The notes under the pieces were generated by a model. The model made no database searches. It worked only from the letters and a program-made list of their open reading frames with translations, and was not told the DNA's origin. Both the position numbers and the translations under genes were made by a program. This document shows, in pieces, positions 25,001 to 40,000 of a DNA stretch of 64,000 nt. Source of the stretch: Phorcus lineatus (Eukaryota > Mollusca > Gastropoda > Trochida > Trochidae); NCBI GenBank assembly GCA_921293015.1, contig OV121081.1, positions 27,717,158-27,781,157 of the forward strand. Reading direction: 5' to 3'. Numbering within the stretch: position 1 is the first letter of the stretch; every line of letters begins with the position of its first letter.

Positions 25001-28000
25001 AAAATTTAGAATACAGTTGAGGAGCAAAAATACAAATGTAACAAATACAGTTTCAGTTTTTCTTTTGGAACCAAAATCTCTCACAAGAACTCACATTGAT
25101 AGGATCCTGTTTAAGGCCAGGAATATCTGACATCACTCCCCGCATCATGGCCATCTGGGCTGGAATAACTGCAAACGTGGGCAGTGCACAAAAATCCTCA
25201 GAGCTCTCAAACAGGAACTTGAGGTAGTTGTCTTCTTTGGTTGACATACCAACTGTTAATCAAATGTATTTAATTAATTATATTTATTTTATTCATTAAT
25301 TCATTCATTAATTCACTTGTTTATTATTTTAAAGTTATATATTTTGTGTACAAAAATCATTTTGCTATAGGATATGCTAATGTATGATAATACATCCTGC
25401 TAAATCAGTGTATATGAATCCGCTCTCACTCCTTCCTAATACCCTTGTCTCTCTCAAGCCAAAACCAGCCAATGAGACGACTCGCATTCAGCAATAGCAG
25501 CACAACCCTGATGGAAAAATCTGTTGAGTTCGAGCTAGTACCTTCAAGCTCCTTAATTAACAGCATTTCATTGGCTGAAAAAATAACAGATTAGCATAGC
25601 CATGAATATCAATCTGACAGCTTTACGAGGGATTTAGCCTGAAAGAAATCAGGGTATCAGGAAGGAGCGAGAGCGGATTCATGTCTGCTGATTTAGCAGG
25701 ATGATAATAATAATGCTGGCTAACTAGTACGCCTGAGAAATCTGCAACACTGTAATCAATGAATCAATATTAACTGGAATTTCAATTGGTTGGTTTATTA
25801 TCAAACTGTTAAATCTTGAGCAAGCAAAATATTCACCTAATATGTCCAACAAGATAATGTAATGAAGATACATTAATGCATGTCTTTATAAAAAAGACCA
25901 CCGCATAGATTTAAGTTGCAGCCAAAACCTCCTCATAATATCGGAACCTTCCCTTTAGGTGTTGAATAATTCATGCCGATATTCAATAATGAGATATTTT
26001 CACACAAGTACCACACACCTCCCAAGGCATAAAGGATAACATCCCTTGCAGCATAAGAGAAGTCCACGGGTGGAATGTCATGAGCTTTGGCAAGTTCCTG
26101 AAAAACAAAATACTTTAAAATTCATTTAACTGTTGAACCAATTCTTATACTTTTCAAAAGTATTATTGTACATGAAAATGAAAAATAAAACAGATAAAGG
26201 AAAGATATTGTCAACGGTTTAAGGAAAGATCCAAATCCTAGTGTTGCTGAATGTACGAGCAACTTTGATTGCAGCCAGTCAGGATTCTGTATTTCTAGCC
26301 CACAAACTACTCAACTTGTAATAGAGATTATGTGGTAAGAAACAATTTGATTAGCCTTCTTCGGAGGGGGGATGACTTTCTCCTACGTGTTGCTATTTAT
26401 TTTCAGAAAAACAGAGCATGCCAAATGAAATACAATGATATACAGATGTACTTACAGGGTCCATTTTTTTTGTTCCTGATGATCTTCTATTGTTTTTGGC
26501 AGGTGCACTATCCTCTTTAGCCTCAAGGTCTTGAATCAATTTAATCATGTAGGCCGTCGACTCTATACAGAATATGTAATCAGAGTTTCATTCAATAAAA
26601 TATCTCAACAATTTCCTTTTTTGTCAACATTAAATTTCATTACTTGCAAAAACATTCAAGATTTATATCTCAAACGCTCTTAGGTCAAAATGTGCAAGAA
26701 AGTAAAAAAGATTTTCATATTTAATTTTCTAACTATTCACTAATTTTTTAAAAAAAAGCCTTGATAATACTAATAAGAATTTTCCTCTTTTAAGTTTTAA
26801 TCCTCACAGCCAGAGACAAGCTTTTTAATTAACAGATGTCAAAAATATATCTGCGATGACAGGTGGTAAAAATTCATTTTGATCAAATATATAATTTGTA
26901 AACATTATAAACTATTATCACCAACATGGTTTATCATAAGTGGTGACATATTTTCAATATGAGCACATGTGCACATATCACTAGCAACATTTGTTTCAGT
27001 GTGAGTTACCATATTTTGTCGTCAGTGATATCATAAAACTATCCTTCGTGACGTCAGTGTAACAGGCAGTCACAAGGGAAGCTGACCCATTTATTTCCAT
27101 GTGTTTTAGATTGAATAAATTGAATTGCTTTGATCTATTATACAATATACACATTATAAACATGTATCTTCCAAACCAGGAAACCATAAAAACAAGCCTT
27201 TATAGGCTAAGCTAGAGACCTTGTGTGGTCGCCGGTCTCGTTGAGTCGGTGAAGTCGGTGATCTTTGCCCAGTTATCCCTCACTGAAACAGAGCGGATTA
27301 GAGACATTTAGTCAGCAAACATGTCTAGATTAAAAATTTTATTTATAGATTATTTCTCATAAATCCACTTATGAAACAGCTTGCCAAACGAATGACATAA
27401 TTAATTTTGTGTTATTAATCATCATGTCATACTAATACGCAAGTTTAATTATTCATAGTGAAAATCAAAATACTCATTAATAAGGAATATATACAATAAC
27501 AATAAAAACACCACAGAAGTTATAATTTTCTGATTCAGAATGCAATACAAATGTTGAGTTCAGTTTAAATGAATGTTTGAATGAATGTTTCACTAGTTTT
27601 GAAGCAAACGTTACCATTTTCCTTTTAAGGTACATTTGGAACAACATTGTCTGACCTTTTTATCCCCTCAAATATAAGCGTCCTCGTGATTTTGGTACCA
27701 GATAAAAACTGTACCAAACCGAGAGAGTTATGTACCTCAATAGGTACTGTACCAATGCTCAGATGTCCTGTTTAGTCCTTGAGATTAGCCTCTACTTGAT
27801 ATGTAGAATCTCATTAAAATTTGATCAAACCTTACTCATATTTTGCTACAATTCTGATCTGAGTATAGTTCCAAATGTTCCTCCCCTTCAGCTGACAGAA
27901 ATATTATTTCACAGCTATTAGCTATGCCAAGAATTTGTGAACTTTACATACGAGGAGAAAAATGTATTATGAGTGAAGACTTAAACAGGGCTTGACATTC

Positions 28001-31000
28001 ACAAAAATATCCCACAAGACCACAGGACCAGTAAGGTTTAAAAATCACTGGTCCTAACAGATTTCTGCTGGTCCTGCTAACTATGTTTTAAAATTGGGTA
28101 GTACACAAGAATTTACTTGCTTACTAATACCAATTGCTTGTAAACACATCCAAAGCTTTGAATTGTTTCATTATTAGAAGTTAAGTAATTTGTTTAGTTT
28201 TTTTCCACATTCTCACAAAATACTGCATGCAGCCTGAAGGATATTGAAGCATATCTTCATCTTATGAAAATGAAAAACTCAGTAAGTAATTTCTAACATT
28301 ATATGGAAAGTATTGATCTTTAATAATTATGTCTGTTCACAGTAATTTTGCGTATTGAATCATCTGTTTTCTATATTACATATATACTGTACATCTTTAC
28401 AAATTCATTGAGAAAATAACAAGCAAACGTTTCCAAAAAAATTAAAAATCAGAAAATATACTTCGTATCAATCGTTTGTTTTTCTGTTTTTAATAAACAC
28501 AAACATCATAGTTAAAAAAACAGATAATTTTATTTGTTGATATGTCCGGATCTCAAAATCATCTGCCATTGTTTACATGATTATCATTTTCAAGCCGTGT
28601 AATGTTTCGGTCATTTCAGTGATAAGAATAACATATTTCAAACTAATCTGTCCTTCAAGGAAGAAATGTTTGGCAAAGAAACAAATGTACAGCATTTAGG
28701 GTACATGATTCATTCCGCATTTGACATCGTTCCACGAAACTATCAGGAAATATAATCCCCCTTACCTAAACGAAATCGCCAATAAAATGTGACTTGTTGA
28801 TATGCATTCACAAATTAAGGTCAAAGGTGAATATATTCCCGCGGAATTCTTGGAAAAAGAAATAGGTCAACCAATGAGCTGGCTAGGATCCCAGAAACAG
28901 TTTAGGTTCATAGGTCAAATCTGGCTATGCTTATGTTATGATGCTTGTGTCTAGTGTTACGTTTTCTATAGAGCTTACGGGATTTGTCAGTGAATTTGAT
29001 AGTTGAAACATCTAAACATGAAATATATTTATTTTGAACTAATAATGTGAAAATAGAAAGAAATAATAACAATATGTTTGCCTTGAAAGATTGTTGTTTG
29101 TTGATATTTTTTCTGTGATGAAAACTTTTCTGAAGCCCGTAAAATCTAGGGTACTGAACGTCAGTTTACCAAATCACAACATATTTTTGTTTTGAGCTTA
29201 AAGAATTTTACGAGCTTTGCTACAAGTCTATATGTTGGATCATTTCTACATTATTATGTTCTTCCACCCATGTGATTTCAATTTTGTCAGCATTTACTAA
29301 TTTTGAGGAGCAAAACTAACGTGCCATTGATTTCACATAACACCGGTAGAATGGTAAACTGAAACAGCGCTCAGATGACCACGTTCGATCTTTGAAAAGA
29401 TTTTTGTGTAAATCTAATTTGAAATGCTGTAAAATGGATAGGCCTAGCATAATTTGTATGCTTTAATTTTTCCAATCCCATTTACAGATAATAAGTTAAA
29501 TCTCAGTCAGCAAAAATATATGTTGATGGCCCAAATTATCAACTAGACCATCGGGATAGCACTAAGAAATTTTCACTGGTCCTGTCCACAATTTACTGGA
29601 CCCGGGCCAGTGGGATAGCGTGAATGTCGAGCCCTGTTAAACATACCATCTTCCGGAGTCATCGGCATATTCTTCTTCCTCACAAATGCTCCAAGAGTTC
29701 TCTCCCATCTCACTGCAAGAATCAACAGAATCATAATCTGTAGAGAGTTGATAACAAGTTATCAAGATGACAAAATTATCATCACATCAAGTGGTGTAGC
29801 TTCTTGCTATAAGGGTTTTCATATTCGCACGATCTCCTGATTGCCATGTTGGCGTTAGCCTCAAATGAACTATAAACTAAGAGCCAATGAGATAACTTTG
29901 ACCAATAAAAAACCTAGAATCGGCAGGGCAGAGGAGAGAACTGACAAATGTCTTCATGGTTTTTATAGCATTGAAGACGGAGGCTAACGCTGACAAAACC
30001 ATCAGGTGATTGCAGGATGATATAAACACCCTAATCTCTTTGATCCCATGGTCTCTTAAAAAGTTAACTGGTAGACCAAAGGACTACTTAAATTTTTAGA
30101 TGACATGATCATGGAGACATATGGCCAGCTGAAATTTGTTTGGACAAGAAACTTCTAGAAAGTCAGTTTGAATGGCTAGGGCATTTGTATGGTTAATTTC
30201 GATTTTATTTTTGATACAGCAGGATTGTTGTGAAGTAAAGAATGAATTTCACTTACACTTTGCTACCCATCCAGCGCCAACCTCAAAGAGTGACCCAGTT
30301 TCTAGACAATCTTCATGGCACAGAAAGAGAACTAAGGGCATCACATACTCAGGCTTTAAAGCGTCGATCCAATCTGCAGAGTTTATGTCAGCTGTTATGT
30401 TTTCATTAAATAGTGAGAGAAATGTATCAGATAGATTCTTACCCAATTCCAATATTGATCTTATATTTCTTATGATAGCATAATAAGGGTAAGTTGGATG
30501 GCTATTTATTTATTTTTCTGGCTGCTTGTCAGCAGATGCTGAAGGCGGAAGAGGAAGTGGAAGATGAGTTTGTATTTTACATCTGATTCCTCATTTCCTT
30601 TCTATCTTGGATTGAGCCATTCATAAATTCCTATACTACCTCTGTCCTAATACGAAGGTTTCTTGTGCACGAAATGTAGAAATCTGATTGGATGCAATCA
30701 AAGTTAGTTGTGCAGTCAGAGACGCCGTTTCAAAAGGTATCATTTAAATTGTCTAAATTATTTCTGTAAGCTTTCCAAAAGCAAAACTTTATTCGAATAT
30801 GCACATTGCACTTTTGGTCTCCTTTACAGAACACAAACGCCTCATTTTGCAACTGCATCACTGCATAGGCCTCTGTGTCAACAAATATATGCACTCGGCG
30901 TTTTCACTGGCTGAAATATTGCCAGGTAGTTTAAGTTGCAATATCGCGACGGTAGGGGCAACTGCCGGAAGCACAAGAAACATTCGTATTAGGACAGAGG

Positions 31001-34000
31001 TAGTATAGGAATTTATGACGGAGCTAACTCTGTTTGGAGAGAATGGGATTGAGGCTTTGGTCATTATGCACATAGTGGTCGCATATTGTAATTCCTTATC
31101 AAGCAAATTCCGTTCAAGGATAGACTTCGTGAGAGAAACAGAAGTACATCGAGACAGAGAACAGACCCTTCCTTCTGTCGGCCATATTGTTTGAAGCCGG
31201 TCAAACAATCAAAATATCAAGCTGAACCCTCTGTGAGCTGAATTCAAGTTTATCACAAAGTACCCAGCAATGTGAAATAGTTTAGCAGATTGGGGGTTAA
31301 TCTCACCTGGAGGCATGACAGTTTCGGTGAGTCTGGATCCGGCTATTGGAGCGATGGTGTTACTGATTATATTGTTTTTCTTCCCTTCAATAGATAGAGT
31401 GTTGCTTAGTCCAAGCATGCCAAGTTTAGCTGCAATAAAATTAAAAAGAGTTTAAATTGCAGTATATAGGCATCAAAACTACAAATCTGAATGAACATGG
31501 GATTCTGCAGAAATCCTTCGATACCATTATATCTATCAGCAAATGCCCAGTACTTCTGATGGCTTGCTATTCATGAATGTTGAATGTAATCTTTCCAGAT
31601 GTTGTTATGCATGGAAATTGAAGCAAATACCTTAAATCCAGATAGTTTTGCTATAGATGCAAAGCTTGTCATTGGATGCTCAAGCACAAAGCGAATTAGA
31701 ATAGAATGGAATTTGGTATTGAAAGAATGAATGAAATCCCTTATTACTCAGCAGAATGACTTTGTCTTATATCAAATTGTACTGATGAGCTTTTGAAAGA
31801 GAATTTATAGGAAAAGTTCCGATCCAAAAGTCTTTGAACTTAAAGCTGTCTGGATTCAAAGTATGTCAAAAATTCAAAAACATTTTGGAATTAATGCTTA
31901 GATAAAAGGTAAGCCAAAAATTATACAGAAATTTACTTTACAAGTCAAAAGTAAACCTTGGTAAGTCATTAACCGAGGAACAACAGATTTTTTATCTAAA
32001 TAAAGATCTCATCATATGATTATCAATTTCACTCTACTCACACTCTCTGATGATTCAAAGACGTTGATTTTTTTTAATTAACTTTTTACTTCAGAAACCC
32101 TGTTACAAATAGGGACTTCAACCCATTTCAAAAAGAATTTTGTAAAACAGCAGAAATAAATGATCATTCTAGAAATTTTAACTATTGAGGTGAGGTGAGG
32201 TGAACAGGGGTTTAACATCGCTTTCAAGAGTATTTCACTTATATAGCAGCTGCTAGTATTATTGCAGGGAGAAAGCCCACAAATCCCTTGTGGGTATGCA
32301 TTACGGTGAAACCTGCGAGCAACGGCTGGAACTAGCGAACCATGGAAGAAGTCTCACTAACCAGCACTGTAATTGGCTTGACCAAAGTTGCCATAGATAC
32401 CAGCCGCTGACGTTGTCATAATGATCCTGAAACAGTAGATTTATACTCAACACAGATAAATTTCAAAACATTATGTCATTATCATGTTTCCTTGTAGCCT
32501 CTGATATTCAAAATTTTTCTCACTGTGATGACTAATAATAATGATAAGCCAAAAATTCTGAATTCAGAATACAAGAATAGTCCTTTGACTACCACAATCA
32601 ACATATGCAGGGAATAAATAATAATTTGAATGGAAAGCTAGTCTTACAATGAATCTCATTGAAATGAGATCTAACCATTCACTCACAATTTGTATTCTTA
32701 CAAAACAAGGTACAAGGTGTGCTATTTCTAAGTCAGTGGGGGATAGAAACCTACAGATCTACGAAGCTAGGTGGAAGAGTTATCAGACTCTGCATGGTCA
32801 GATTTATATTGCCTCATAGGGGTTATTTCAGGGCCAAAGGTTATTGGCAATCTCATTTCAATCTGAGGCATCAGATCTTACAAGAGTGATCTGGCAAGAG
32901 TGTTTTGACATAAGCATGTCTACCTTCCAAAGTTCTGTTTCTTCATGTGGGGCCATGCTGCTCTTGTCACTTGGAAGGACCCTCTCAGATGTACCCTGTT
33001 CACAATGTCTGAAAGATAAAATTTAATCCTTCAAAATAAATGGGAATTCATTTTCCTCGTTTCCAAGTTTTGATTAAAATGAAGATGTGAGAATCCCCTT
33101 CTCCTAACCCAACTCAAATGTTCAACTCGTTCTAGTCTCAATACAGCCTAATTCAAGCTTTGCTGCATTACACCAAAATTCAACAATCAACCAATTTTGA
33201 CACTACTGGGATACAAACTCATTCCATCGGGGTTTCCCCTCAATACAGTCTGACAGTAATCACAATATCAGCATGTTCTGTTACCAGTTCAGTGAGGACA
33301 AAAGGTAGTGAAAAGCGGACAAATCAAGATTTAAAAGAAAGCTGACAGCAATCATGAAGAAAAAATTATTCACAAGACTTACTCGTACCTAGCTTACGAT
33401 TGCCCTTGGCCTAGCTGAGCTTACGTCAGAACATGCAACTATTGAGGCTGCTGTCAGACAGTGTGAAGAGAAAACCCCCGATAAAGTAAGTGTTTAGACT
33501 TGCATTTTTTAAAACTATCTTCCCCTATACACAGTGGATCTTATTTAGACTTGGAGTTTACAAGGTGCAAACTCCAGAAGATATCAGTTTTTAATTTTGC
33601 AGATAATTGAGACGGACCTGAGTAGTTTTTTCTTCTCAATCTGAACAAATGTTTTCTTGTTATGAGCCGTCTAAACTTTTGCCGATTCAATATGATTTTT
33701 TAAGGTCTATGTTTTTCCAGAGATAGTCACTGTTTCTGTTGATAGCATACTAAGTGTATGCAATTATTTCAGTGACTGACAATAGCATTAACATTAACAT
33801 TTCACATTAATTGTATCAGTTTATATCCTACTGCAACTCCTACCCCAATCATGGTCGCTTATTCGAGCAAATGACTTGTCACGTAGGATACCAGCATTGT
33901 TCACAACTACGTCTGAAAATAAGAAAATGTCATGTTTACTAAGAAAATATATTTTATTTGGGTTTTTTAAAAACATCCAGGCTGTGAATTTACTGAAATG

Positions 34001-37000
34001 CCATCTCATAAAAGCAATCCATATAATATTTCTATTAGGAGGCAGAAGATTGATAAAAGGTCTCAGTGGACTAAGATTGGGGTCTTAAATATATTAATAG
34101 GCATGAGGACAACTTTAACTTTCATTTTATTGGTCATTCATGTGAAACTCTGGATTTTACAATATAGGATAAAAACAAGCAATATTTGATTATTCAATAC
34201 GTTACTTTTTCAAGTTACTATGATTATTTAAACTGTTTACTAAAAATACCAGTTTACTTAGAAGACTTATTAACAAAAATGTATGATCACAATTTGATAC
34301 ATTTTATAATTTTCAAGAAATTCTTTCTGTTGTTGTCTTACCAAGTCTACCATAATTGTCCAGTGCTGTTTGAACCAACTTCTCTCCATCTTCGACTGAA
34401 TCTATAAAAAAGCAGCCGATAAAAAAAACATACACAAAAGAAGACACTCTTTAAACTATACAAACTTCAACAAACATAAGATTTCAAATGTGTCCAAAAC
34501 AAAGTATTTTGAATATGTCCTCATACACAAGAAAAACATAAATTATAGTACGATAGGCCATAATTGCAAACATGGTTCCCAGATCGAGATAGCAATGTTA
34601 CTACATCTTTTTCAAAAAGCAACATATCAAAATAAATTTTTTTATACTAGCGACAAAACTAAAGGGAACTGATGAAACAACAATTTTGGACATGTTGTAA
34701 TTGAAAATTCTTATCAAGTTATTGAATGAAATTCCCTAATGATAGCATGTGCTGATTTGAATCTTTTGCGTATGGAAATTACTGGAATGTGACAATTCAT
34801 TGTAAGTGGGTTAACCAGGCAATACAAGCCAACTGTCTGAGGGAACTTAACTAATAAGAGTGCAATTTTTACTTCTCATTTTGGTAACTTGGCAGTGTGT
34901 TATTCCCCCTCCATAATATCAACAATTCTCCCTTTTTCTCTGTTCATTTACATATTGCCTCAAAGGCATTTCAGTGTGAGTTCATCTCAATTGTGATTGT
35001 GATAGGTGTACACAGATAAGCATAGTGTATATGTTAATCACATGTTGCTTGTGCATTACGTGGAAATTCATTATGATTGAATTAAACATTCAGGTGCAAA
35101 GTCAAGCAATATATCAATCTCAATGTTAGCTACACTCAAGTTCTTAGTTCCCTTATTTTCTTCCAGTAGTATATAATTGAGATGACCCTATCTGAAATAG
35201 TACAAATTCTTACACCTTCTCGGGAAAAGTCCCTGGCTGGATGCGGACCTAGACCCTCAAGGTCAGACGACAAAGCACTGAACATACCAACAGCCAGCTA
35301 ACTCCATGAAGTGCATTGACATATGATAGATAAGGTAATACTTCTGCGGTCCATCTGTTCTCATAAGATTCATGAGATGACGATTGTGATAAAACAAGGC
35401 TTGGTATCCTTAAATACAACTTAAATGAACCTTGAATATTCATCAATACGAAAGATTGAATAACATTGAAGTCAACAAGTTTTGACAACAGCTGAATTGA
35501 AAGTCCTTGAACAAGAGCTTATATCTATTGCAAAGTACTTTCTTATAGAATCTAAGCAGCAGATGCCTGTTTGCATCTTTTCAGGATGCGTCACTGACTT
35601 ACAGCAGGCTGCAGAATGTCACAGAGTTCTGTATGAAAGTCAAGCAAATAATGGAGATGATTTATTTCAAAAAGGAGCAAGGCATTTTAACTCCACCTAT
35701 CTATCATCTCACCATAATTTGCAACAGCCTTTCCTCCCTTCGCTCTGATTTCATTGACGACGGCATCGGCTGCTCTAGTTCCTTTACCTCCCCCGTGTAT
35801 ATCACCTCCTAGATCGTTAACTGAAAAGAAATACATACACATATTGAAATAGTGTTTTACTCTTGAAACAAAGAGTAGATCCTCAAAATCTCTATTCAGA
35901 CAATGTTTAAATTGTTGCCATGGATTAAGATTCCCATAAGAGTATATGGGGCGACTACTAGAGGGTGCGGCAATTGTTTATTTTCATGTCATTATTGATT
36001 TGTTCAACTGCCAATATATGACATGATTTTGGTATGCATTGGAATCTGATATTGGGAGCAGGTGACCATTAAAGGAGTTAGTAAATAGGGCAGGGTGACC
36101 TATATCAGTAAGTAAGAGTAAGTAAGAGTGTTAAATTACAAAGAGGCAGTGAAACTGCAGACACCTGAATGTTATGACCATGAGTGGAAAAGCCAGGAGA
36201 ACACTATTAAAGTGTTTGATATCAATATAAATAAGACTTCTTAATTTGATGGCATAAAAACCAAACTTTCAGCTATTTTTTAAAACACAAGACAAAAGTG
36301 AGCAAGGCTCACATTCCCCTATCGTTCGACCCCCTTCATGCAATATGAGTTAGTTAAAATATGAAATATATGAAGTTGTTTAAGATTCAATTATCCCCCC
36401 CCCCCCCCCACTTTGGTAAAAACTATATATATTTGACAAAAAATAATCAGATTTTTAAAAAAAACATTCTTATATATTTTTCATTTTAGTCATTTCCACA
36501 TCTTTATCATGCAATACACATATATTAAAAAATCTGAACTTGAATCCTAGCATTGTTTTGGTAAAGATCAAAGGTGCCGTCTATCCTTTATTCCGCAGTA
36601 AAGCATTGTTTTTGAATGACGTTCCGAAACAATGAACCATGACATCAACAACAATAACGTTGTGATGTCACTAGCTATGGCAATAACTAACAATTTCGTT
36701 TACGATCATTTTGGCTGAAATATAATTTACACGATTTAAAATTGACATGCTAGAAAAGAAAGAGTAGCCTTAGTAGAGTAGCAAAACTGTACTTTATAAC
36801 AAAACACATGATGGTTGAGGCTACTCTATTTCTTAAATAAAATCAGCACAGGGTGTGGGTGCTTATACACAGGCTAAGCACTGCACTCATTGGCTTCCTC
36901 CGTGTAAATTTACGTCCCAGAGAAGTTTCCAATGTCAAGATGGCTGCCCAAACTTGATCCAACCTCTGTTTACTGGCAGCCTTGTCAAGGATGGGCAGAA

Positions 37001-40000
37001 CATCATCTTCCATTAGCTGGAAATCTTCAAACTCTTCTTGGAGATGAATTAGTATATTTGTAGAAAATCGTATGTTTTTACCAGCTCCGTCTTACAGAAT
37101 ATCTTAGTCATAGTCTTATTTTTGCAAGGCAAATTGTAATGCACGCCGGACAAATAGTTCATCACTCACAGAAATCTTTCCCCTGACGTTTGCAACAATT
37201 TTCAGAAATCTGCGTGCTATCTAGCCCTCAATAATGAAGTTCAAAACACCCTCCCCTACGTCTTTGGCGAGTGTTAGTCCTTACCATGTCATTTCGCAAA
37301 GGCTATGACGTGGAACACATGAAATTTTCCAGCTAAATATCTAATGAAAAAAACAAATGCGTACCTTTTTTCAAATATAGAAATAACAAAAAGGTGGTAA
37401 CTTCAATGAAGAATGCGTCTGTCATAAGTATCGGCGCTGCATTTACTAGATTTCCGGTATTTCGTACTCGCTATGAGATTGCACTTGATTCGGTAACTCT
37501 TCGGTCTGAAACGGCATATGCCAATAAGCAGCATCATCCTAAAATTTAAAACTGGCTTAAAAATGAAAATCTTTGCAGACGCGACAGGAAATATTGGTGT
37601 TTTTGCTCGTGAAGTATAATTAGCCCAGTTTGGTTGCCTTACAAAATTGAGACTATGACTTTAACCTCAAAATTCTTAAAAATAAGATCAAATCATAGGA
37701 ATTGACAGGTATACATATGTCCTCTTCTGATTGGCCTGAACAAGGTCAGGCGATAAGTATACATTATAATAAATTATGACTTTGAAATGTAATGAATATG
37801 ACTTCTGATGACTAAACGATGGTCTTGCAACCGATATACATTCTAATAAATTATGACTTTGATATGTAGGTAATATTCAATACTCGATTGGATTAAAGAA
37901 GGTCACGTGACAAATATAGAAAATAAGAACAGAAATATCATTTGCATTAAAGACAAACATTTTCAATTAATAAATGTACCATATGTTGCTTACTAAATTG
38001 AAATTCCAATTATCGTTGTTTTTATATTTCAAAATAATTTGGTTCTGCATCAATAACCATGAGTTGGATATTGAAATTGATATGTATGACTCAAAATGTA
38101 TTCAGTTTCAATATGTTCATAGTTTTAAACAAGGCCAAACCCACACTTTTGATTAGTGCTAGCAAATGCTTTTAATAGTATTAATGTTTGTGCATACAGA
38201 CCAAAAACTTAGGACTGATGATTTTCAAAATTCACATAGTCTTCCTTGAGTTATTTGCAACAGGTCAATATCATTGAGTTTGACTTTCATATATACTTGA
38301 AACATTTTGGACCAATAAAATGAAAATAGTTATTTTTAATTTAATGAGTTGAGATTCTTTAGCTTTTCAGGCTGTGAGCTGTGGGTCTTAAAGTGACATA
38401 GAGTATGTTTCAAAATTTTTTATATGGCTGAAATAAGAGTAAAATTACAATTTGTCCTGTGTTAAATATAATATGTATTCTAATGTAAAAACTGCTGTTA
38501 AAACATCAAAAATGTCAATTTCTAATTATTTTGATTCTTTGAGCGGTGTGAAGCAGGGTTGTGTTCTAAGTCCTTTACTATTTTCATTATTTGTGGTAGA
38601 ACTTGAAAATATGCTTTATGATTCACATGTAAGAGGGATTTTTGTTGGTCAAGAATTTTTGGATATATTGTTGTTGTTTTATGCAGATGATTTATGTTTG
38701 TTTGATGACAGTGTTATAGGTTTGCAGCGAAAACTTAACGTTCTTAAGCAGTTTAGTATTAAATGGGGATTTAGATAAGACAGAGATTTTGGTTTTTCGT
38801 AATGGCGGTACGCTTAGAGGGACGGAAAAATGGATGTTTGGCAATGATACAGTTAAAATATCTACGTATTATAATTATTTGGGACTTGTTTTTTCAAATA
38901 GATTATGCTGGTCAAGAGGGATAAATGTTTTAGTTCAGAAAGCCAATAAGGCCCTTTTTGCTGTTAAGCAACTTCAATACAAGTTAAAGAATATTTCACC
39001 ATCAGTCTTATTCAAAATTTTTGATACCCAGATTAAACCTATTCTACTTTATTCCTGTGAAATATGGGGTTATTCCAAAAATTTATATGTTGAACGTTTT
39101 CATGTTAAATTTTGTAAATATGTTCTTGGTGTCGGATATTATGTTTCAAACGATGCTGCACTGGGTGAATGTGGTCGACAGGGACTTTTTGTTGATTATC
39201 ACAAAAGATGTATTCAATTTTGGTTAAAGTTATTATTCATGCCTAGACATAGATATCCAAAACAGGGTTACCTTTTATGTAAGTCATTAGATGAGTGTAA
39301 TCGCACAACATGGGCCACACATGTTAAACATATTTTGTTTTCATATGGTTTTGGTTTGGTATGGATTACCCAAGATGTTGGTAATAGCACTTTATTTATC
39401 AATACCTTTGTACAAAGACTTAAAGACTGTAATAATCAAGATTGGTATTCAAGAATTTGTGAATCAAGTAAGTTATCTAGCTATAAAGAATATAAATCAT
39501 TGTTATCAGTTGAATATTATCTAAATGTAATCCCAGTAAGGGAATATAGAAGATTGTTATGTTTATTACGCATTGGTGAACTTCCCTTAATGATTAATAT
39601 TGGTAGGCGATGTGGCATTGCACGTTGTGATAGGATATGTACATTTTGTGCGTTAGGTTGTGTAGAAGACGAATATCACTTCCTTTTAAAATGTCCATTA
39701 TATTCGCAACTGAGATTAAAATATATCCCAAAGTATTATTGTATTTCACCCAATATGAATAAGTTTTATGCGCTTTTGTCATGTACTAAGAAAACCGTTT
39801 TGTTAAATATTGCTAAGTTCACAAGAGAATCATTATGTTTGAGAAATGTTAAATATAATTCCCACCTTTAAAATTAACATTGTTATCTGTACATGGGCCA
39901 CTGGCCTTTATACCGAATAAAAGGAATTGAATTGAATTGAGTATGTTTCAAAAATTTTTATATGGCTGAAATAAGAGTAAAATTACAATTTGTCCTGTGT

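Larger units (their letters stand above)
19488..26562 (-). other. HSD17B4: HSD17B4 exons 12-20: linker and 2-enoyl-CoA hydratase 2 domain
   Basis: Residues 290-617. Exon 12 (290-325) is a Lys/Ser-rich linker equivalent to the region where the mammalian protein is cut in peroxisomes. The hydratase 2 part has two hotdog folds. The catalytic Glu is probably E367 in [15 protein letters not shown] (exon 14), and the Asp/His pair is D512 and H517 in [11 protein letters not shown] (exon 17). The motif [19 protein letters not shown] follows in exon 18. Exon 18 uses a less usual donor, gttttgg, kept because frame and protein similarity demand it. Confidence 0.93.

Noticed and set aside
35482-35748. 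88-codon plus-strand frame overlapping HSD17B4 exon 3
   Set aside because: Its end is antisense to a verified exon; no motif recognised.
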